This document shows positions 35,987 through 44,594 of a DNA stretch of 59,729 nucleotides, piece by piece. The notes beneath the pieces are model-generated. The model saw only the letters and a program-made list of their open reading frames with translations. It ran no database searches and was not told the DNA's origin. Origin of the DNA: JBBDIM01 sp040880405 (GTDB lineage Bacteria > Planctomycetota > Planctomycetia > Pirellulales > Pirellulaceae). Within the stretch, counting starts at the first letter, position 1, and every line of letters starts with the position of its first letter. Location of the stretch: NCBI GenBank assembly GCA_040880405.1, contig JBBDIM010000207.1, positions 1-59,729 of the forward strand. The letters run 5' to 3'. The translations under genes were made by a program, and so were the position numbers.

Positions 35987-36061
35987 GGCGGCGGTTAACG
36001 CGGCGCGGCGAGATTCGCGCCGCGTTGTCAGCTTCAGGGGCACAGCGGAATTGGCACTTCC

Positions 36062-36091
36062 CCCCACGCTCCACGCGAGCGTGGCTACGAC
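36062..36091. repeat. end fragment of the 120-bp repeat
   Basis: CCCCACGCTCCACGCGAGCG followed by TGGCTACG is the inverse of the first 30 bases of the 120-bp unit at 18981, as a solitary remnant. Confidence 0.65.
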
Positions 36092-36106
36092 GTGCTGATG
36101 TGAAGT

Positions 36107-36137
36107 GCGATTTGCGGTAGAATTCACCGCAAATCGC
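36107..36137. promoter_or_regulatory. operator palindrome of the AbiE-type operon
   Basis: GCGATTTGCGGT (36107-36118) and ACCGCAAATCGC (36126-36137) are perfect complements with a 7-bp centre. AbiEi antitoxins autoregulate by binding inverted repeats upstream of their operon, which this fits in position and symmetry. Confidence 0.7.
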
Positions 36138-36140
36138 TCC

Positions 36141-36169
36141 TTGCTTCTGTAAGAAAAGTAGCCTATTAT
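36141..36169 (+). promoter_or_regulatory. promoter giving a probable leaderless transcript
   Basis: TTGCTT (36141-36146), 17 bp, TATTAT (36164-36169). The start codon follows 7 bases later, about where transcription would begin, and there is no Shine-Dalgarno sequence. The operator palindrome ends 3 bp before the -35 box. Confidence 0.55.
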
Positions 36170-36176
36170 TCCTTAC

Positions 36177-36803
36177 ATGAGCAAAAGAGCGAAATCACCC
36201 ACATCGATTGACTCCAAAATTGTTGCGGCGATCCGTCGTCGCGGCCGGGGGGCGATTTTTGTTCCGGTCGACTTTCTGGATATTGGCAGCCGCGAGGCGG
36301 TGGACGTTGCTCTGCATCGGCTCGTTCACCGAGGGACGATCCGCCGTTTGGCAAGGGGAATCTACGAATTCCCCAAGGAGCATCCGGTTCTTGGTCAACT
36401 GCAGCCTTCCGCGGAGGATATCGCCCGAGCGATGGCCGGACGCGATCGCACCCGGCTTCAACCGACGGGTGCCTACGCGGCGAATGCCCTGGGACTTTCC
36501 GAGCAGGTTCCCGCCAAAGTGGTGTTCCTAACCGATGGCCCCGCGCGAACGGTCAAGATCGGGCCAACCACCATCCAGCTTCGCCGAACGACGCCCAAAA
36601 ATATGGAAACGGCGGGACGCCTCAGTGGCCTGCTGATTCAGGCGCTGCGCGAGTTGGGTCAGGATCACGTGACCCCGGCGCGGCTTTCCCATCTGAAACG
36701 AACGATTCCCGCCGACAAGCGGCGAGAACTGATGAAGGACATTCGATTTGCCCCGGCTTGGATGCATCCCATCTTTCGGGAACTTGCTGAGGAGGAAACA
36801 TGA
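36177..36803 (+). CDS. DUF6088 protein, AbiEi-type antitoxin
   Basis: 208 residues. The N-terminal winged helix (about 12-62: IVAAIRRRGRGAIFVPVDFL, then ALHRLVHRGTIRRLARGIYE) resembles AbiEi antitoxins. The C-terminal domain has the family pattern (GAYAANALGLSEQVPAKVVF, then RTVKIGPTTIQLRRTTPK). In type IV modules the antitoxin represses the operon and counters the toxin indirectly. The stop overlaps the toxin start by 4 bp, as usual for this pair. Confidence 0.9.
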   Translation: MSKRAKSPTSIDSKIVAAIRRRGRGAIFVPVDFLDIGSREAVDVALHRLVHRGTIRRLARGIYEFPKEHPVLGQLQPSAEDIARAMAGRDRTRLQPTGAYAANALGLSEQVPAKVVFLTDGPARTVKIGPTTIQLRRTTPKNMETAGRLSGLLIQALRELGQDHVTPARLSHLKRTIPADKRRELMKDIRFAPAWMHPIFRELAEEET

Positions 36804-37816
36804 AGCTTCACTTCCTGGCACTGCCCGAGGACGAGCGCCGTTTATATATCGAACAAGCGGCGGTACATCGAAGCCTGTCGCCGGTGATTCTAGAGAAGGA
36901 TTTCTGGGTCTGCTGGCTGCTTTCCATCATTTTCAAATCGGAGTTCGCGGGCGACCTCGTGTTCAAAGGGGGCACGTCGCTGTCGAAAGTCTTCGGTATC
37001 ATCGACCGGTTCTCCGAAGATATCGATTTATCGTTGTCACCCGCGTTCCTTCAGTTGCCGGAAGCGGGCACGAGTCGTAACCAAGCGAACAAGTGGATGA
37101 CCAGAGCAGAGGCCGCTTGCGGACTTGCCGTGCAAAGCCAGATTGCGCCGGTGCTGGAAACTGCCGTAACGGAAATTCTCGGCCAGCGCGGTGAGCCATG
37201 GTTTGAATTTCTGACCGACCCCGGCATGCATTCGCCCGTTCTGCTTTTCCATTACCATTCAACTCAACCGGCGGGGTTCGAGTATCTTAAGCGTTCGGTG
37301 AAGCTGGAATTCGGCTCACTAACCGATCAGCAACCAATCGGTCGTCACCAGGTAAGGCCGTGGATCTCCGACGTGTTGCCCGATGCATTCCCAGACTGGA
37401 AATGCGAGGTCGTTTCTCTCGAAATGGAACGGACTTTTTGGGAAAAGGCGACGATCCTCCACACGGAGTTTCACCGGCCGACAGATAAACTCATGCCAGA
37501 TCGGTTTTCCCGACACTATGCTGACACCGTGGCAATGGCAAAGCATGATACGGCCAGTAAGGCGGTCGACGACCAGGAGCTTCGCGTTCGTGTTGTTCAG
37601 TGGAAAGGACGGTTCTTTGGCAGTTCGTGGGCAAATTATGAACTAGCAATTCCCGGGACCTTCCGACTCGTTCCACCACCTGAGAGGTTGACTCGGTTGC
37701 TCCGAGACTATGAGTCGATGCGGGACATGTACCTTTCCGAGCCGGTGAGTTTCGATGAGATTCTGACGTCGCTTGCTGACCTGGAGAATCAAATTAACAG
37801 TCAAGCGAAAGGATAA
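36800..37816 (+). CDS. AbiEii/AbiGii-type nucleotidyltransferase toxin
   Basis: 338 residues. Nucleotidyltransferase motifs: GGTSLSK (57-63) and FSEDIDLS, with the metal-binding Asp74 and Asp76. EKDFWVCWLL precedes them as in the family. AbiEii toxins add nucleotides to RNA, blocking translation and aborting phage infection. The pair with the upstream DUF6088 gene and the operator suggests an intact defence-type toxin-antitoxin operon. Confidence 0.92.
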   Translation: MKLHFLALPEDERRLYIEQAAVHRSLSPVILEKDFWVCWLLSIIFKSEFAGDLVFKGGTSLSKVFGIIDRFSEDIDLSLSPAFLQLPEAGTSRNQANKWMTRAEAACGLAVQSQIAPVLETAVTEILGQRGEPWFEFLTDPGMHSPVLLFHYHSTQPAGFEYLKRSVKLEFGSLTDQQPIGRHQVRPWISDVLPDAFPDWKCEVVSLEMERTFWEKATILHTEFHRPTDKLMPDRFSRHYADTVAMAKHDTASKAVDDQELRVRVVQWKGRFFGSSWANYELAIPGTFRLVPPPERLTRLLRDYESMRDMYLSEPVSFDEILTSLADLENQINSQAKG

Positions 37817-38274
37817 TCCATGCATCGCTTTAAGACCATCTCGGTGAAGTTCCCGCCACTTCCTCACCCTGGGGATGCCTCCGACGGTTCCCCCTTCGCA
37901 TTTCCGGAACAAACACGGAGTACAACCCCAGCCGCTGCCACAGGTGGTTAGATTTTTGAGGCAGCAGCCCTGTTGGCTGGGCCGGACGATTATGTCTTCC
38001 GGCTTGGCCACCTCGAATGGCAAATATATCTTCCCGATTCGGGTGGACGAGGTAAGAACCGACTAAGACGCGGCGAAATCGAAAGTCCTTTGACCTTCTT
38101 TCCTCTCTGTGGCCTCTGTGTGCTCTGCGGCTATCAACTTAAACCGTGGCAAGCGTCCATTGGTTTGAATCAAGGTTTGCTCATCCGCCCCCAATCGTTT
38201 GCAATCGCCATCAAAACCGCTTAGAAACGAACCTATCCCTGCCACACAAAATCCCGCCCCGAGAGATTCACCCC
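37817..38274. other. gene-free stretch with single family A arm
   Basis: About 460 bp. A lone right-hand arm of the CACAGAGG bracket, TCCTCTCTGTGGCCTCTGTG to GGCTATC (38101-38133), is visible without its partner. No gene supported. Confidence 0.5.
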
Positions 38275-39699
38275 ATGCGACTGACTATCATCCTGCTTGT
38301 CTGTGGAATCTTGCTGTCGTTCACCTCCCCGGCGAGGGCGGAGATTTACCAGGCTCAAGGTGAGATGGTGGGTGAGGTGACCATGACCTCGGCGATTCTC
38401 CAGTCTCGGTTGACGGCGGTGCCGCAGATTGTCGAGGGGCAAGTACCGGGCGCTGCCGGAGTGGCCCGGTTTGAGTACGCCGAGAACGCTGACTTCGAGC
38501 CCTCGCAATCTTCGGATTGGATTGAGGCCAAGCCAGAGCAGGACTACATCGTCAAAACAGTCCTCACCGGCTTGAAGCCCGCCACGCAGTATCACTACCG
38601 ACTCATCTTTGGCGAAAACCCTGACGAAGCACGGATTGGGCCGACCGCTACCTTTCGCACCTTGCCAGGTGCCGAGGGGACCGAACCGGTGCGATTTGTC
38701 GTAGTGACCGGCATGCACTATGGGCGGTTTCACGGGCTGAAACGTGGCTATCGCGGCCCCAACCCCGACCGGGCCGAGGGCTTTCCCGCCTTGGCGGTGA
38801 TGGCCGAAATGGATTTGGATTTCTTCGTCGGCACCGGCGATAACGTCTATTACGACCATGACCAAGCCGCCGAGACCTTGCCTGAAATGCGGCGCAAATG
38901 GCAGGAACAGTTCGCCCAGCCGCGATTCCACGAGTTGTTCCAAAAGGTGCCCACCTACTGGGAAAAGGACGATCACGATCACCGCTACAACGACTCCGAC
39001 GCCACCGGCGATAAGCTGCCAGGCCACGAGATGGGGCTCGCCCTCTTCCGCGAGCAAGTGCCGGTTGTCGATCCGGATGAGCCCGAGGCGAAGACGTACC
39101 GGACCCATCGGATCAATCGCGATCTACAGATTTGGCTGGTCGAGGGACGTGACTATCGCAGTCCCAACCGCATGGCCGATGGACCGGAGAAAACCATTTG
39201 GGGAGCGGAGCAACTTGCTTGGCTCAAGCAAAGCTTGCTCGGGAGTGACGCCAAGTTCAAACTGCTGATCTCTCCCACGCCGATGGTCGGCCCGGATGAT
39301 GGTTATAAGTCAGACAACCACGTGAATCAAAAAGGGTTCCGGCATGAGGGCCGCGCCTTCTTCCGCTGGGTGACGGAGAACAACCTGCACAACAGTGGTT
39401 TCTATGTGGTCTGCGGCGACCGCCACTGGCAATACCACTCTTTGGATCCCAGTGGGGTCGAGGAATTCTCGACCGGGGCGCTGGTCGACGCCAATTCACG
39501 ACTGGGTCGTTCCCCGGGCGACCCAAAGTCCACCGATCCCGACGCCGAGATCAAGCAGCTTTACACTCAGGTTAAACCGTCCGGCGGTTTTTTGCGGATC
39601 ACAATCACCCCGAATCCTGAGTCGAACAAGGGGAAGGCGGAGTTCACATTCTTTGATGAACGGGGCAAACAACTTTATGAGACGGTGAAGACGCGTTAG
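38275..39699 (+). CDS. alkaline phosphatase D (PhoD)-like phosphatase
   Basis: 474 residues from ATG 38275, with a signal peptide about 1-22 (ending TSPARA). An N-terminal fibronectin-like PhoD_N part (about 23-130) contains LTGLKPATQYHYRLIFGE. The metallophosphatase core has FFVGTGDNVYYD (metal-binding Asp), YWEKDDHDHRYND and VCGDRHWQYHSL. The first metal motif reads VVTGMHYGRF, where many members have a Cys/Asp-containing block. Exported phosphodiesterase/phosphatase; substrate unknown. Confidence 0.92.
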   Translation: MRLTIILLVCGILLSFTSPARAEIYQAQGEMVGEVTMTSAILQSRLTAVPQIVEGQVPGAAGVARFEYAENADFEPSQSSDWIEAKPEQDYIVKTVLTGLKPATQYHYRLIFGENPDEARIGPTATFRTLPGAEGTEPVRFVVVTGMHYGRFHGLKRGYRGPNPDRAEGFPALAVMAEMDLDFFVGTGDNVYYDHDQAAETLPEMRRKWQEQFAQPRFHELFQKVPTYWEKDDHDHRYNDSDATGDKLPGHEMGLALFREQVPVVDPDEPEAKTYRTHRINRDLQIWLVEGRDYRSPNRMADGPEKTIWGAEQLAWLKQSLLGSDAKFKLLISPTPMVGPDDGYKSDNHVNQKGFRHEGRAFFRWVTENNLHNSGFYVVCGDRHWQYHSLDPSGVEEFSTGALVDANSRLGRSPGDPKSTDPDAEIKQLYTQVKPSGGFLRITITPNPESNKGKAEFTFFDERGKQLYETVKTR

Positions 39700-40330
39700 G
39701 GGGGCGTTCCGATCGGGTGAGGTGGCCAGGAATCGGCGACATCTAGAAATAATTCCTCCTTCGCGGCTTTGCGAGAGAAATTTTTTCCTAATCCCCACGC
39801 AAAACCAGGCTGTATTGTTAGGTGGGTGCCATGCCCACGCCCTCCAACGTGGGCATGCTTGGGCGGGAGAAATTTTCCACCGGCAACCCTCATCATCAAC
39901 CACCAAAGCAGCCAAGCTCGGACAACCAAAACCCTCACCCACGGTGAATCGGCAAAGACGCCACCCGCTCTGCCCGCCTAAATCTTATCCGTGAAATCCG
40001 CGTAATCCGTGGTTCAAAAAAAGAAGGATCGAACCACGGATTACACGGATTTCACGGATGATTTTCACTGGGGCATGGAAACTCGCAGCTCATTTTTTTT
40101 GACCACGAAACAGATGAAAGACACGAAACGCAATCGGCGAAAAAACTGCTCTCCAGGTCTGAAACGCGGAGACGCGGAGGGCGCGGAGACGCAACGTGCA
40201 TGCGAATCCTCTGCGCTCTCCGCGCCTCTGCGTTTCAATCCCACCGAGCACTATAAATTTCGGATCGGCCGCGAAAGCGGGAAGTTATTTTTCCGTGGCC
40301 ACGAAACGGCCTCGGTCATTCGCCTGACGT
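39700..40330. other. gene-free stretch with composite repeat K3
   Basis: About 630 bp, nearly all occupied by composite repeat K3 (39727-40240, inverse orientation). No gene supported. Confidence 0.6.
39727..40240 (-). repeat. composite repeat K, copy 3
   Basis: Reverse-complement order of copies 1 and 2: single CTCTCGCAAAG arm (39758-39784), GCCCACG hairpin (about 39828-39860), CACGGTGAATCGGC, CCACGGATT hairpin (about 39985-40060), CCACGAAACAGATGAAAG, and a GCAGAGACGC-type hairpin (40160-40238). Confidence 0.8.
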
Positions 40331-40996
40331 TCATCGAGTCCCCAACTCCTGATCCAAGAATTCCTCCCGCAGCTTTTCGAGCTTGGCGAACTGCTCCGGC
40401 GTGAGGACCGCTTGCAGACGCCCCTCCATTTCCTGCTGAATCTGATCCAGTTCGCGATGCTGGGCCGCGTCCAGGTCGAGCTTGCCGCGGACCGGTTCCG
40501 GCATCAAGATGCCCGGTTCGCCACTCAGTTGCGATGGCCCAGGGGCTTGGTACCAAGTGGGGGGCGGAGTGGAACTCGCGAGCCACGTTCCGGGCCGATT
40601 CATACCGCCCCTGCGGCGTCGGTCTCGCGATTCGCTTCGAGGGGAGGAACCCTCTTGTTCGGAAGTGGTCACCTCGGACTCGGAATCCTTGTCCTCCTGA
40701 TCGTTTTTTCGACCAGCCCAATGCCGCCCATGTTCGTTTCGCCACCGCTGCGAGATTTGCCGCTGTAAGGCTTGTTGCTCGGCTCGCTCTTGAGACCATC
40801 GCTCGCGGGGGGACTCGGAAGGGGCACGCCGTCTGCGGGACCGGTCTTCCCGGCCAGACGAGCGGTTGTCCTCATGATGGCCATAGAGGCTGGCCTGAGG
40901 CGTGCCCAGCGGTGCCGGATGGCCAAAGCCCACGTAAACAACGCCAACCGCGACCAGCAACGAGGACACCACTAGTGATCTCTTCGCCTTCAACAT
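40331..40996 (-). CDS. Spy/LTxxQ-like periplasmic protein
   Basis: 221 residues. An N-terminal hydrophobic segment (LVVSSLLVAVGVVYVGFG) acts as signal or anchor. The middle (about 40-150) is Arg/Glu/Ser-rich and likely disordered. The C-terminal helix QHRELDQIQQEMEGRLQAVL continues as TPEQFAKLEKLREEF, the LTxxQ-type pattern of Spy/CpxP proteins. Possible periplasmic chaperone or metal sensor. The family call rests on the short C-terminal motif. Confidence 0.65.
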   Translation of the reverse strand: MLKAKRSLVVSSLLVAVGVVYVGFGHPAPLGTPQASLYGHHEDNRSSGREDRSRRRRAPSESPRERWSQERAEQQALQRQISQRWRNEHGRHWAGRKNDQEDKDSESEVTTSEQEGSSPRSESRDRRRRGGMNRPGTWLASSTPPPTWYQAPGPSQLSGEPGILMPEPVRGKLDLDAAQHRELDQIQQEMEGRLQAVLTPEQFAKLEKLREEFLDQELGTR

Positions 40997-41389
40997 CCCG
41001 CTCTCTCTTCCGTTTACAAGGTCCGTTCAACAACAGGGTAGGGGGGCGATGCTAGCGGCGAGTGCCCCCTGGCGGCTGCATCGCATCCGAACAATACAAA
41101 CCCCGACGATAGGTTTAAGTTTCCCCGAAAATAACGAGAAGGGGAAGTTTTCGGCACCACAATTCGGCTGAACCCCCGGGATGGCGTGGCGGGCTGGGGC
41201 ATCGTAGGCTAGTAGTCCGCCGATCAGAGTTTGCGAGTGGCTCTGGTTGCTGGGTGCCATGCCCACGCCCTCAAACGTGGGCATGAGAAGTGAGAGAGAA
41301 TCCTGTCTCCTCCAGGAATTGCGGACGCCGTCTCGGGTTCCACGAGCGGCTTGACCGGTGAGTGTCATCCGTCGTAAGAGAAAACCATC
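40997..41389. other. gene-free stretch
   Basis: About 390 bp between a divergent pair. It contains one isolated GCCCACG hairpin: GTGCCATGCCCACGCCCTC and AACGTGGGCATG at about 41254-41285. No gene supported. Confidence 0.5.
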
Positions 41390-42208
41390 ATGAAACACCC
41401 GAACCACTTCTCCCTAGCCACCCTGCTTGCCTCCGCGCTGATTGCCTGTTGCGGAGCGCTGTCGCCGCTCGAGCAGACCGCCGCGCAAGAGGTCGGGACG
41501 ATCACCATCGAGCGGCCCGGCGACCGCGAGTTTATCGTGGACGGGGCGAACTTGCTCACGGCCGAAGACACCGCCAAGATCAAGGAGCTCGCCGACAAGC
41601 TGCTAACCGATAAAGCAGTGCCGATTGTTGTGGTCACCATCAACTCCATGTCGGACCACAGCACCGGGATCCACCGGATCGAGACCTTCGCCCGATTGCT
41701 GTTCGACCAATGGGGCGTCGGCCCGGCGGAGGTTCAGGGTCAGGCCTGGAACTACGGTATCTTGCTGGTTGTCTCCAAGTACGACCGCCGGGCTCGGATT
41801 GAACTGGGGGCGGGTTGGCGGCGCGATAAAGATGTCCAGGCCCAGCAAATCATGGACGAGCTGATCCTCCCCCACTTCAAACAAGACCACTACTCCGCGG
41901 GAATCTTGGCCGGCGTGGAAGGGCTCGACAAAATGGTCCGCGATTTGGAACTCCCTAGCCCGCCGTTTCAGTGGCAAAGTTTGATCATCCCGCTGGTGTT
42001 CGGGGGACTGTTAATCTTCACGGTCGTCTCGCTCATCCGCCGCGGTTCGAGCGGCTGGGCCTGGCTGCTTTGGGGCGCGGTGTTTACTGTTTTGGGTCTG
42101 ATCTTGTACCACATGGCCAGCAATCGTGGCTCAGGTGGCGGAGGTTTTTCAGGAGGCTCCTTTGGTGGTGGCTTTTCCGGTGGCGGTGGGGCTTCGGGGA
42201 GTTGGTAG
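41390..42208 (+). CDS. TPM-domain protein, secreted and membrane-anchored
   Basis: 272 residues: signal peptide (about 1-32), then a TPM domain (about 40-170: FIVDGANLLTAEDTAKIKEL, AWNYGILLVVSKYDRRARIE, LGAGWRRDKD). Two membrane segments follow (about 196-214, 221-240). The tail SGGGGFSGGSFGGGFSGGGG is typical of TPM proteins. TPM domains are acid-phosphatase-like folds linked to photosystem repair in plants and to LemA in bacteria. No LemA gene is nearby. The stop lies 2 bp before an inverted repeat. Confidence 0.9.
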   Translation: MKHPNHFSLATLLASALIACCGALSPLEQTAAQEVGTITIERPGDREFIVDGANLLTAEDTAKIKELADKLLTDKAVPIVVVTINSMSDHSTGIHRIETFARLLFDQWGVGPAEVQGQAWNYGILLVVSKYDRRARIELGAGWRRDKDVQAQQIMDELILPHFKQDHYSAGILAGVEGLDKMVRDLELPSPPFQWQSLIIPLVFGGLLIFTVVSLIRRGSSGWAWLLWGAVFTVLGLILYHMASNRGSGGGGFSGGSFGGGFSGGGGASGSW

Positions 42209-42210
42209 GG

Positions 42211-42298
42211 TGTGAAAAAGGGGTCAGGACTCTTTTTAAGTGACTATTCACAATTGGTTTATGTATGGCTAAAAAGAGTCCTGACCCCTTTTTCACAC
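42211..42298. repeat. GGGGTCAGGACTC hairpin (family G), copy 2
   Basis: GTGAAAAAGGGGTCAGGACT and AGTCCTGACCCCTTTTTCAC are perfect complements around 48 bp that include CACAATTGGTTTAT. It lies between two TPM genes transcribed in the same direction. Confidence 0.95.
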
Positions 42299-42341
42299 TG
42301 GAACCACGCCGCTTGCGAAGCACATTTCCGGGAAGCAAACC

Positions 42342-43022
42342 ATGCTCTCAACCACCATGCCACAAATCAGCGACGAAGACCGCCAGCGGATCGATCAGGC
42401 GGTGCAGCAAGCCGAGGCCTTGGCCGCCGTGGAGATCGTCCCGGTCATCGCCGGGAGTTCTGGGCGGTACGATCGCTCGGAAGATATCTGCGGACTCTGG
42501 ACCGGGCTGGTAGCGATGGCCGTTGCCTGGACGCTGTATCCGTTGCCGCAGGTCGACTCGGGCGAGTGGGGCGGAGTTTCTCCCTGGTGGCACTTGGTGG
42601 TGTTGATCGCCGCGATGGTCGTCGGGTTTTTGGTAGGAGCGATATTGGCGGCACGCATCGCGCTACTGAGGCGGCTTTTCACGCCTTCCGCGGAACAAGC
42701 GGAAGAGGTCGATCGCCGCGCGAGGGCGATGTTCTTCGACGCTCGAGTCCACCACACCACGGGGGCCTCCGGTATCTTGCTATACGTCTCTCTGCTGGAG
42801 CACCGCGCCGCGATCATCGCCGACCAAACCGTGCTGAATGTCTTGGGGCAAGAGCCACTAGACGCCCTCTGCGAAAAATTCACCACCCTGCTGCACAGCG
42901 GCACCCCCACCGAAGCCCTCTGCGACACCATCGCGCAGCTCGGCGAGCGATTAGCCAAGGACTTGCCCCGGACCGAGAGCTATGTCGATCAACTGCCTAA
43001 CGCGCTGGTTGTGTTGGAGTAG
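42342..43022 (+). CDS. second TPM-domain membrane protein
   Basis: 226 residues from ATG 42342 (42357 is possible). An N-terminal TPM-like part (SDEDRQRIDQAVQQAEALAA) lacks a signal peptide. Two membrane segments follow (about 54-72, 82-108). The second TPM half has RARAMFFDARVHHTTGASGI and ILLYVSLLEHRAAIIADQTV. Paired with the upstream TPM gene, it likely acts in the same envelope process. Function unknown. Confidence 0.85.
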   Translation: MLSTTMPQISDEDRQRIDQAVQQAEALAAVEIVPVIAGSSGRYDRSEDICGLWTGLVAMAVAWTLYPLPQVDSGEWGGVSPWWHLVVLIAAMVVGFLVGAILAARIALLRRLFTPSAEQAEEVDRRARAMFFDARVHHTTGASGILLYVSLLEHRAAIIADQTVLNVLGQEPLDALCEKFTTLLHSGTPTEALCDTIAQLGERLAKDLPRTESYVDQLPNALVVLE

Positions 43023-43129
43023 TTTTTGGCGTGGGGAGCCGATCGCCGGGGCAAAGAAGAGTTTTGCCACAGAGGGCACAGAGGTCACAGAGAGAAGAGG
43101 TCTGGAATCGACAGTCGGATTCTAAGAAT

Positions 43130-43209
43130 TTGAAACGCAGAGGCGCGGAGAGCGCAGAGCCCCCCGCGAACATTACGTCTCTGCGATCTCCGCGCCTCTG
43201 CGTTTCAAT
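43130..43209. repeat. GCAGAGACGC hairpin (family B), copy 6
   Basis: TTGAAACGCAGAGGCGCGGA and TCCGCGCCTCTGCGTTTCAA are exact complements at the ends of an 80-bp element. It lies within another inverted repeat, showing nested insertion. Confidence 0.9.
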
Positions 43210-43234
43210 CTCGCTTGGCACTGCTAGATCATTG

Positions 43235-43485
43235 GACGTCGGATAGGAAGAGATACGAATAGGCGCTACGCCATGAACTTGCCTTGCGCGGAATGCCGGC
43301 GGAACAGCAAGTGCCGATTGAGGTGATCTACAAACGTAAGGTGATCAAAGGGTAAGAGCTTGATTTGATTGTGGCACGGCATAGGGTGACCCAGACACGT
43401 TCCTACTTAAAAGCGACCGGATTGAAACGGGCATTCGTGCTGAACTTCGGCGAATCGCGATTAGTCGACGGAATCAAACGTCTCT
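43235..43485 (+). pseudogene. decayed GxxExxY gene
   Basis: The DNA aligns with 20480-20768. ALRHELALRGMPAEQQVPIE mirrors the intact copy. Decay is visible: GAG to TAG in the Tyr-Glu-Glu-Ala region (about 43257), CAG to TAA after VIKG (about 43350), loss of about 45 bases covering the E-x-K core, and loss of the stop codon. The 3' half (GESRLVDGIKRLSL) is still well preserved. Confidence 0.85.
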
Positions 43486-43749
43486 CTCTGTGCCTGTGGC
43501 TAAAACAAAAAAGGCGAAGCACCTTCCTCCCCTCAATCCTCCACCGCCTCTTCAAGCACCTGCCGAATGGCGTTCGCCCTTGCTTGGGCCACGATTTTTT
43601 TCCGCGCGGAGGCAAAAACGGCAATCTCCGCTTGTCGAACTCGCCATGGTATCTCTAAAATTGGCGCGCAAGCGGGAGTTGGCGGCCACGGCTCATTGGG
43701 GAGACGAGGCCCGGCCGAGCCCGGCTTCGCTTGAGGAACCCCCACGGGG

Positions 43750-44511
43750 ATGGCCAGTTCGTTCGATTTCGATATCTTGCCGCAGCCGGATGATGTCACC
43801 TGCGGCCCCACCTGCCTGCAAGCGGTTTACCGCCATTACGGCCTGAAACTGGACCTGCCTCAGCTCATTGGCGAGGTGCCTCAGCTTCAGGATGGGGGGA
43901 CGCTCGCGGTCATGCTGGGCATCGACGCCTTAAAACGAGGCTTCGCCGCGACCATCTATACCTTCAACCTGAAGGTGTTCGACCCCACCTGGTTCTTGCC
44001 GCTGGAGCCTGGTCAACGCCCGGTTGATTTGGCCGATCGGCTACGGACCCAGCTCACGGTCAAACGGGGCACCAAGCTGACGCTCGCCTCGTCCGCCTAC
44101 ATCGAGTTCCTCGAACGGGGCGGGCAGATCAAGATGCGGGACTTAAACGCGATGCTCATCAGCCGGTTTTTGCATCGCGGCACGCCGATCCTGACCGGGC
44201 TGAGCGCCACGTATCTCTACTTCGGCAAGCGCGAGTTCGGCCCCAAGAACACGCCAGACGACATCCGGGGTGTGCCGCAGGGGCATTTTGTCGTGCTGTG
44301 CGGGATGGACGAAGAAGAAGATCGGGTCCACGTCGCCGACCCCTACCTGCCTAATCCGCTGGGCCTAGAGCACCACTACGCCGTCGAATTCGACCGCCTG
44401 GTCTGTTCGATCCTGCTGGGCATTTTGACCTACGACTCGAACCTGCTGGTGATTGAACCGCTGGACGAGTCGCAAAATGGGGTGTTAAAAAGGGGTCAGG
44501 ACTCTTTTTAA
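43750..44511 (+). CDS. C39-like cysteine peptidase, cytoplasmic
   Basis: 253 residues without a signal peptide. The papain-like pattern is Cys18 (QPDDVTCGPTCLQAVYRHYG), His179 (GVPQGHFVVLCGM) and Asp197 (VHVADPYLPNP). It leads a cluster with two ligases and an N-formylglutamate amidohydrolase, so it probably acts on the peptide products or the tagged target. The last residues VLKRGQDSF are encoded by the family G inverted repeat, so the natural C-terminus may be about 10 residues shorter. Confidence 0.85.
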   Translation: MASSFDFDILPQPDDVTCGPTCLQAVYRHYGLKLDLPQLIGEVPQLQDGGTLAVMLGIDALKRGFAATIYTFNLKVFDPTWFLPLEPGQRPVDLADRLRTQLTVKRGTKLTLASSAYIEFLERGGQIKMRDLNAMLISRFLHRGTPILTGLSATYLYFGKREFGPKNTPDDIRGVPQGHFVVLCGMDEEEDRVHVADPYLPNPLGLEHHYAVEFDRLVCSILLGILTYDSNLLVIEPLDESQNGVLKRGQDSF

Positions 44512-44570
44512 GTGCGCGTTCGCAATTGGTTTATATTTCGTTAAAAAGAGTCCTGACCCCTTTTTAACAC
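44482..44570. repeat. GGGGTCAGGACTC hairpin (family G), copy 3
   Basis: GTGTTAAAAAGGGGTCAGGA and TCCTGACCCCTTTTTAACAC are perfect complements. The 5' arm overlaps the end of the peptidase gene, whose stop codon TAA is inside it. Confidence 0.95.
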
Positions 44571-44594
44571 TTCACCTCCCATAACCAAACCGAT

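Larger units (their letters stand above)
43062..43506. repeat. CACAGAGG bracket (family A), copy 5, with remnant gene
   Basis: Left arm TTTTGCCACAGAGGGCACAG to CACAGAGAG; right arm TCTCTCTGTGCCTGTGGCTA. The right arm is shortened compared with 20758-20790, which removed the stop codon of the gene inside. A GCAGAGACGC-type hairpin is inserted in the left third. Confidence 0.85.
43023..43749. other. repeat-rich stretch with a decayed GxxExxY gene
   Basis: About 730 bp. It is mostly a CACAGAGG bracket (43062-43506) holding a GCAGAGACGC-type hairpin (43130-43209) and the remains of a GxxExxY gene. No intact gene. Confidence 0.65.

Noticed and set aside
37643..38023. Minus-strand frame after the AbiEii gene
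   Set aside because: Overlaps the 3' end of the toxin gene on the other strand and shows no domain; region also holds a stray repeat arm.
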